The notes below the pieces were generated by a model, which worked only from the letters and a program-made list of their open reading frames with translations, was not told where the DNA came from and made no database searches. From Acanthopleura granulata (lineage: Eukaryota > Mollusca > Polyplacophora > Chitonida > Chitonidae): a stretch of 64,000 nt of DNA. Positions 57,001 through 64,000 of the stretch are shown here, one piece after another. Numbering within the stretch: position 1 is the first letter of the stretch; each line of letters opens with the position of its first letter. The stretch lies in NCBI GenBank assembly GCA_016165875.1, contig JABBOT010000002.1, forward strand, positions 31,857,642 to 31,921,641, read 5' to 3'. Position numbers and translations under genes: made by a program.

Positions 57001-59354
57001 TTATCTTTCTTAGTTCTGTGGTAGTTTGTGTTATTTGTTGTTTTGGAAATGGTCTTGCAATTGCATTGACCTGGAATGCCCCTTTTGGTTGACGGCTTGT
57101 TTACAAATGTTGGTTTCCATGCCTACATCTTCAGTTAGCTTCCACAATGTCTTCTTGCAGCCCCAATCAATTAGGCTCAAAGGCACATTACTGTTGGCCA
57201 TCTTATCATCTCTGGAGACATATATATTCGATGGATACTAAAATTATAGCTAAAGAAAAAGGTAGGATAAATAAAATGAAGGTGAATGGAAAAAAATCCA
57301 TTAGGTTAGATGGATTAAAATAGCTGCCATGCTGAAGTCATATTAGGCATGGTGCCAATTCCTTCTCAGGTCGGCCAGTGAGACCACTAAGCCGGGATAA
57401 TAAATTCGAAATCAGAAGCAGAATGTCTGGAACATTGTATGGCGCATGTTATTGTATCTATAATTACATATTCTTATGCACTTGTGGGACACACTTTGGA
57501 AATTTTAGTCTAGACATGACCCGAGAGAACTATTCAAGTCTCCCTTGTGTAAGAATTGAAAAATAGATGCCGGCGAACATAATGTTTACATGTCCTCTTC
57601 CTACAAGGAAGTATCACTGATTATACCTACTCAGGGGCCCATCAATCAGTAAATATCCAACCTACAGGATTAACCTAGTCCTGTATACCTCCATTTCCAG
57701 TAAAGATCATCATTAGTCCACCCAATAGCACATTAGATACAGGTGCACAACTCCACCTAAAGTTACTGGATAGAGAATCAGCCAAGATACACTGGACATA
57801 ACTGTACCGTAGAATGTCTGTTGCTGTTAAGGTGCGATCAGATGTGTCCTCAAATATTCACCCAAGAAAACATTGAGCATGCCTTTAGAATGTCTTCTAC
57901 ATTCCCACAGAGTTCTCATATACCTACCTGAATACATTGGACATGGTTTTAGAATATCTGCCACAGACTCGAAGTGCCCCCAAATATAAGCCCCCCACGA
58001 AAACATAGGACATGCCTTTAGAATATCTTCTACAGATCTAAACTGAAGTGTCCTTAAATATGCACCCACGAAAACATAGGACATACCTTTAGAATATCTT
58101 GAACAGATCTAATCTGAAGTGTCCCCCAAATGTCCACATAAGAAAACAACTGACATGCCTTTAGAATATCTGCTAGACCCAAAGTGTCCCCAAATGTCCA
58201 CCCAAGAAAACACTGCCTATTCGTTCTGTCACAGGCCCAAAGTGTTCCCCAGATATCCGCTCAAGAACACATTGGACATTCCTTTGGAATATCTTCCACA
58301 GACCCATTTAGAAGTGTCCCCAAATATCCACCGAAGAGAACCTTAGATAAGCCTTTAGAATATCCGCTGAAGTATTTTGATACATGTACTTCAAATATAC
58401 AAGTGTAAATGGCAAATGCCTAATAAAATCTGTTTTTATGGTTTTAGATGTTGACATTTGTGATCAGTTTTAGATATTTATATTTCTCAGTCGCAGATGT
58501 GGAATAACACATTGGTCAGAGAACATGGCACCTGGGATAATGGCTTTGTTAAACATCCCCATTGCTGTAATGTCCTTTTGGGATATTAGCTCCAGGAAAC
58601 TGTCCTACTGGAATAATGTACTTTTGGGATATTAGCTCCAGGAAACTGTCCTACTGGAATAATGTACTTTTGGGATATTAGCTCCAGGAAACTGTCCTAC
58701 TGGAATAATGTCCTTTTGGGATATTAGCTCCAGGAAACTGTCCTACTGGAATAATGTCCTTTTGGGATATTAGCTCCAGGAAACTGTCCTACTGGAATAA
58801 TGTACTTTTGGGATATTAGCTCCAGGAAACTGTCCTACTGGAATAATGTCCTTTTGGGATATTAGCTCCAGGAAACTGTCCTACTGGAATAATGTCCTTT
58901 TGGGATAGAATGCAGAGTGTGCTATTTGGCTTTGTGAATATCTCAAAATGAAACCTGTTATTTCATCACTGGGTTACGCATATTGCAGTCCACTCCAGAA
59001 CCCAAATAATCATTCCCCAGCTGTTGAATGGTAGACAAGTATGTAAAGTATGTGTGTAGTGAAGCCTGCTGGAGGCTATATAATTGAATATGCCTGCTCA
59101 AATAATATTGTTCCAATTTTACCGTTTGTTTGGGTTTTGGCAGAACAACAGATGTAATTACCAAACATGGAAGTCCTTGGCCTCTATTGTCAGATGAGCA
59201 TTGTTCTTATTCATGTCTACCAGAATTTTTGTTATCAATATTTGATGTTGCGGTTTCAGCGGAACGGAAGACATCGCTGGGAGAAGACTGGCACCCCAGT
59301 TGTCTGAGCTGTGAGAACTGTAACAAGGTCCTGGCTCCAGGGCAACATGCGGAG
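53949..59354 (+). CDS. CRIP-type LIM domain protein, first two coding exons (partial)
   Basis: Exon 1 (53949-54006) and exon 2 (59260-59354) are joined by a 5.25-kb GT-AG intron inside an A codon. The protein begins [19 protein letters not shown] and continues [20 protein letters not shown], then [12 protein letters not shown]. The zinc ligands follow C-x2-C-x17-H-x2-C-x2-C-x2-C, the first LIM finger plus the start of the second. AERKTSLG and GQHAE are typical of the cysteine-rich intestinal protein/CRP2 group, small proteins that bind partners via LIM zinc fingers. The expected next exon (GKPYC...C-Y) was not found before 64000. CRIP1, CRIP2 and CRIP3 types cannot be separated without the rest. 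The start has A at -3; an upstream out-of-frame ATG at 53903 overlaps it. Confidence 0.88.
57840..58370. repeat. Decayed tandem repeat, 64-72-bp unit, about 8 copies
   Basis: CCTTTAGAATATCT recurs at about 57882, 57946, 58015, 58086, 58158, 58281 and 58352, with CCCAAATATCCACCCAAG between. Confidence 0.85.
58569..58907. repeat. 46-bp minisatellite, 7 full copies plus a partial
   Basis: Units start AATGTCCTTTTGGG or AATGTACTTTTGGG at 58569, 58615, 58661, 58707, 58753, 58799, 58845 and 58891, otherwise near identical. Confidence 0.97.
59260..59354 (+). CDS. CRIP-like exon 2
   Basis: Acceptor TTTCAG, donor GTAAAA. Carries H-x2-C-x2-C-x2-C and ends in GQHAE. The codons past the donor run on only to a nearby stop. 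Confidence 0.92.
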
Positions 59355-62300
59355 GTAAAACCCCATACTGTCATTACACTAATGAAGTAACATTTGTTTA
59401 TCTAGTTATTTACAGGCCCATATAGCATACATAGAGCACTTTTGGTCATATGGGTAAAATGTCTTGAAAGGTCATTTACAGTAAATAGAGATGGTACTTC
59501 ATTACTGCTGAATATGCTGGATATGGATCCTTGGTGGTTAGCAATACAGAATTAGTAAAATCTATGACATGTCCCAAACTATGTCAGCTTAGAAAACTGA
59601 TTAAATCTAGTTTGCTGTGGACAAGTTCTTGTAATACTTCAAGGGGATAGGGAATTGGTTTGGAGGTAATGCAGTGTGAAAATTTCATACATACATGAAA
59701 TAGTTGACCATTATTATTATTATTTTTATATACAAGAAGAACAAATCCATTGAAAGTTATAAGAGGAACACAATGCATGTATGATCAATCAGTTAATAAG
59801 CCTCAGGTGCGTCATTTTATATGTGGTGATGATTACAATATTATCAGGTAACCAAAGAGAACAACAAGCCCATAGCCAGTCCTATCATTTATTTTACAGC
59901 AATGGTAAATTGAGAGCTGTTGTATTTTGCCAGTTCAAGGTGGTATAACTAACAACTTTGGAGAATCGATTTTTCAAATAAGAGAACAGGACTTAAAGTT
60001 CAGACTGGAATTTGTCACAATGCCGCATGAAGAAATCGGGCTGGAAAGAATCAGGATGTGGTGTACTGTACATGTGACTTGTGTGACTGCTTCCAGTAAA
60101 TGTCACCTGTACAATCACAGAGGTGTGAGCCAGGCAGCAGTTCAGTGGCCTCCTATTGTGCCCTGAAACCCTACAGTTACCTGGTGTTTGTACTCGGAGT
60201 TAGGGTAGTCATTTGATGCAAATATGCCTGGCTTAACTTGGGGATGTCATAGTCACCGGTAAAGTACAATACACACATGAATGGCAGAGATTAAAGCAAA
60301 CTGTACTCTAGGGATGTGTATACTGGCATTGAAGCCCCTGGGTTTTCATTACCTTTAGATTTAGCCAGATTTTGAAATCAGGCTGTCTCACTGCTTTCCA
60401 TATATCTCCCATGTTAATGTCATTTAAATTACCCTAAATCATCTAAAAATGCGTCCATCACCTAGTGCCTCATTTTCCTGATTCTGAGAATTTTGTTAAT
60501 TGTAGAAAATTGCTCTGAGGTTACTTTAGAAATTAGAGTCATATCCTACTTGAAAAAAATTTAGTTTCAGCACCGAAAGTAGTGTTTGATGACATTCAGT
60601 TGTCTCACTATATGCACACAGCACAAGGACTCCTAGGGGTCATGTGACTGAAACATTATTAAGTGCGACATAAAACCCCAATCACTCACTCACTCTGTTG
60701 CTTAACTCTTGTCGTTACCAAACTGCTGTAGGGTGCCATCTAAATGAAATGATATAGGAAAAAGTTTAATTGATGTTTAATGGAAGTTAAATTTAGTTCA
60801 ATGTTTTTATGATGTTAATATGCATAGTCCTGCAGGAACACATTTCCAGCATCAGTCACTTTAGTGAAGGGCCATAAGTACGGTATGAGAAGGAGCCTTA
60901 ACTTGGTTGATTTACAGGTGCTGTCTCCTGCAGCTAATAAATGTGACGTGAAAATATATTTCAGTTACCTAATGTGGTGTGATAACAGCTACAGACTATA
61001 AGGTAAACCTACAGGAAGGGAGGTCATGAACTAAAATGATGTACTCTGTGTATTTATTTTTCTGTTCAGTTTCAACCTATTCAGTGTTGTTAAGAATGGT
61101 TGTTGATTTTACTGAATGAAGGACAGACCATTAGGGTGACTTAATTCACCAGAAGGGTGTTTATTGTCAATTCACAAAGGTTTAGGGGTGAATCCCGTAT
61201 TGGTGGCCTTAAGCCATGATTCAGCCTCCTATATCTGATAGAGAAGTGATCTGTTGAAGGCGAGGCCATGCAATAAGTGATTCATCCTCACCAAGATTTG
61301 TCCACGGTCATTTAGTGGTGCAGAGTTGACCCATTTGGTTGACCCATGCATTCCATCACACAGGGAGGGCTTCATGGCCGGCAGTGGTCACAGCTTAACA
61401 CAGTGGCCACTGAGGGTTGAAAGCTGCCGCAAGATTTATTGTGATCAGCCGGTGATTTATGTGGTGACATCATCACTAAGATGATCAGCCATCTTTTTTT
61501 CATTTCGGAAGCTTGTGTGTCTTCTTAACTCATCAGCAATGTCTTGGTAAAAATATCAATATGGCTTTGAAAACAAAGAAAAACTAATATTAATAAAGTG
61601 GTTTTGAGGGTAAAAAGCTCATCAATTATGGATTTTCTGGACTCTGGTGACAAAAACAGATGTATTTATTTATGGTAAATATGAAGTTCAGTTTGAGAAA
61701 AAATTCCCCCCCAAAATTTTGGCTTGCGGAAAAAGTCTACTATTGTTCAATTATCTTTTTTCACTCTGTAAATAGTTGATTACAGAGATGGCCACATTGG
61801 CATGGCAATCAATACAGGCTCTGAAAAGGCAAACAAGTCATCAACATCTTCTGCAGGATGACCTCATAGTTGTTGAAGATTGGTTAATAAAACTGGAGCT
61901 AAGGGAACACTCTCGATTTCCCCAGTTGCTTGAGTTCATTGTCTAAGCCCCATCTTAATTCTCATGGATCGAAGAGTTTGATTATATTCATAAGATTGGG
62001 TAGTTCAATACTGACTAGATAATTCATTTTGGGGTAATGAGGACTGATGATATCACATTGCCAAGTTCCCTATTTGGCGATGATGGCAAAGTGAACTGGT
62101 TACATGTATGTTTAGGGCACATGTACTTTGCACAGCTGTAAGTTTATCGTTCTGATGTTGATTATTATTAATTGCAGATTTTTATTTCACAGTTCACTTT
62201 TAGGCCTATCACACCTTATTTCTTGTTTCCTGTCACTGTGATCGCATATCATTTTGCTCCCCACATGGAAAGTCATTATTTCATTTTGTGCCAGAAGGTG

Positions 62301-63562
62301 AGACTATCACTAAATCTGGTTGGCCAAAAGACTGATAATAAAAATACTGGAAAAGTTGTTTGCTACTTTCACCATTTTTTCCAAATAATGTGACTAGAAA
62401 CTAGGAATGAAGTGTCACTGGTAATAGTTCTCAATCAGTCATGAATAATCTAGTGTGTCACTCAATCATACAGTTCAACATATTGTATGGCCGTTTTTGG
62501 TGGGGGGCGGTTGGGTGGAGAGGTGAGCCTACAGGTACATGTATTATGTTTGTGAGCACTTCTACCGTTTTTCACATCAGACACAGGCGTGAATTTATTT
62601 CCTTCATGTTAACATTAAAAACAGGTCATTTTGCTTCATTTTCAAAAATGTTTCAGTAAATGGTGTGTAAAGTTATGCATACACTGCCCATGTGGAAGAT
62701 GTACCTGTATATCTAAATGTTTAACAATGAAGTAAACATTTTCTGCTTAGAAGTTGCATTTAATGGATTTGAGCTTTATTTATAGACATAAAACACATAC
62801 ATCCTTTTAAGCATTAGATCTATGTGTAAGTAACTGTTACATTGTTTCTGTTTTGTGTCAGAAGCCTGAGATTATTGTGAAAGTGTCCAACATGGTACAT
62901 TGTTTTCCTGAGGACTTCCTTGAATTTGCAGGACAATCCTGTTACATCCCTATCATTTTTATCACTTGCGGTGTATTGGATATGAAATTTTCTATTCTGT
63001 TAATTTTTTCCTGTTTTATTTTTACTACTGAAATGCCTAACTATATATCTGCATACGTGTATATTTGTATGTTTTACATAAGGAAGTACATAGTTAAGAG
63101 GATGGGTATAAGCTTACCTTAACTTAGCCTGTCACAACATTATGTAAATGTGGAATATAATATCTGGGTGATTTGTGTTACAATTTCAGATATATCATAT
63201 ACATGTACATTAGAATTAGCGTTGATTAGAATTCAGTAGCCACTGCTGATTAATTAACTAAATGGTCAACTAGTCAGACATTGGGCTGTTACAATTATCC
63301 AAAGGCTATAAATTCATCAATTCTTGAGTATGTTGTTAAACAAATGACCATAATGAAATAAATTAATACGTGTATACTTGTAAATCCACCATTAAGTAAA
63401 TATAAATCAACAAATCAAGTATTAAGGTGCTGAGAAGCAGTCAAATAATCATCAAATACTTGATCAACTAGCCACTTAACCATGTATAATAATTACTAGC
63501 GGACAGACAAACCAGTTAACCAAACCTGTCTTCCTGTGTTTGGAGTAGCCACTCAGTGAACT

Positions 63563-63740
63563 GATTGATTGATTGATTGATTTGATTGCTGTTTAACACA
63601 AAACTCACAAATATTTGATTTATATACAAAGACGATATATTTTTATGGCTGGAGGAAACAAGAGCGTCAGGGGTTAAATCACCAACCACTGGCAAGTTAA
63701 AGTTTGACCTTCACACGCATGCAGAACTCACATGTGCACA
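63563..63740 (-). mobile_element. Diverged SINE copy
   Basis: (GATT)n start, TTGATTGCTGTTTAACAC, GGAGGAAACAAGAG and CTGGCAAGTTAAAG follow the element's order. Confidence 0.5.
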
Positions 63741-63752
63741 CCATATTTAAGA

Positions 63753-63815
63753 TAAGAGGCCTTCAACAAGTAGATATCAACAGCTTGTTGATATCATGTG
63801 ACGAAGGCCTCACAA
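63753..63815. repeat. Imperfect hairpin
   Basis: GAGGCCTT / AAGGCCTC outer arms and GATATCAACA / TGTTGATATC inner arms. Confidence 0.75.
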
Positions 63816-64000
63816 CTTGTGAGAATAGAGGAATCAACAAATTTCCTGTCACAGGTCAGGATTGAACCCACACTTCGAGTGTTCCAGTTATTGAAAGGCA
63901 GTTAAGTGTCTTATGACTACTCATCAACCTGTTGAGTGAATTGAAGAGCCAGTGACTCAATAAATCAATAACCTATTACATATGATACACATAAGTATAT

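Larger units (their letters stand above)
54007..59259 (+). other. CRIP-like intron 1
   Basis: AT-rich with no recognised nested gene. It contains a decayed 64-72-bp tandem array (57840-58370) and a 46-bp minisatellite (58569-58907). A 130-codon minus ORF at 56284-56676 lacks any recognisable domain. Confidence 0.6.
59355..64000 (+). other. CRIP-like downstream intron; no exon recognised
   Basis: I searched for the second LIM half (GKPYC and following C-Y-FGPKG) and did not find it. It holds a short SINE-tail-like fragment at about 60655-60695, a diverged SINE at about 63563-63740 and an imperfect hairpin at 63753-63815. Confidence 0.5.

Noticed and set aside
59355..59390. Continuation VKPHT of the LIM exon as the second finger
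   Set aside because: It begins with a splice donor and lacks the expected GKPYC cysteine, so it is intron.

Overview
The window looks like nuclear DNA of a lophotrochozoan animal, most likely a mollusc; the species cannot be named from the sequence. It is AT-rich, has short GT-AG exons separated by long introns, and carries many copies of a tRNA-headed SINE whose conserved core resembles the MetaSINE type known from molluscs and relatives. There are no operons, CRISPR arrays or bacterial features.

Layout. (1) Positions about 1-14,000, + strand: the last six coding exons (5055-10572) of a PITPNC1 (RdgB-beta) orthologue, a phosphatidylinositol/phosphatidic acid transfer protein. Its 5' exons lie to the left, and its 3'UTR probably extends several kb. 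An intronless 125-codon ORF of unknown family sits antisense in its 3-kb intron (7423-7800). (2) 42,642 to 18,205, - strand: a complete 32-exon ABCA5-type lipid ABC transporter. The exons join in phase into 1,730 codons with two six-helix halves and two intact nucleotide-binding domains. A non-coding first exon may lie near 47.2 kb and the 3'UTR probably reaches about 14.5 kb. (3) 43-53.8 kb: intergenic DNA rich in SINE copies. (4) 53,949 onward, + strand: the first two coding exons of a CRIP-type LIM protein. The second zinc-finger half lies beyond the right edge or was not recognised.

PITPNC1 and ABCA5 are convergent neighbours. Both are lipid-handling genes, and in human both lie on 17q24, so the pair may be an old linkage. 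The CRIP-like gene is divergent from ABCA5.

The most notable points are: an ABCA5 exon whose donor reads GA instead of GT right beside a SINE remnant; a tandem donor where only the weaker-looking site keeps frame; the unknown nested gene; a foldback element; a perfect 21-bp hairpin; a strong G-quadruplex motif; and several regular minisatellites. I found no convincing undescribed biological system.
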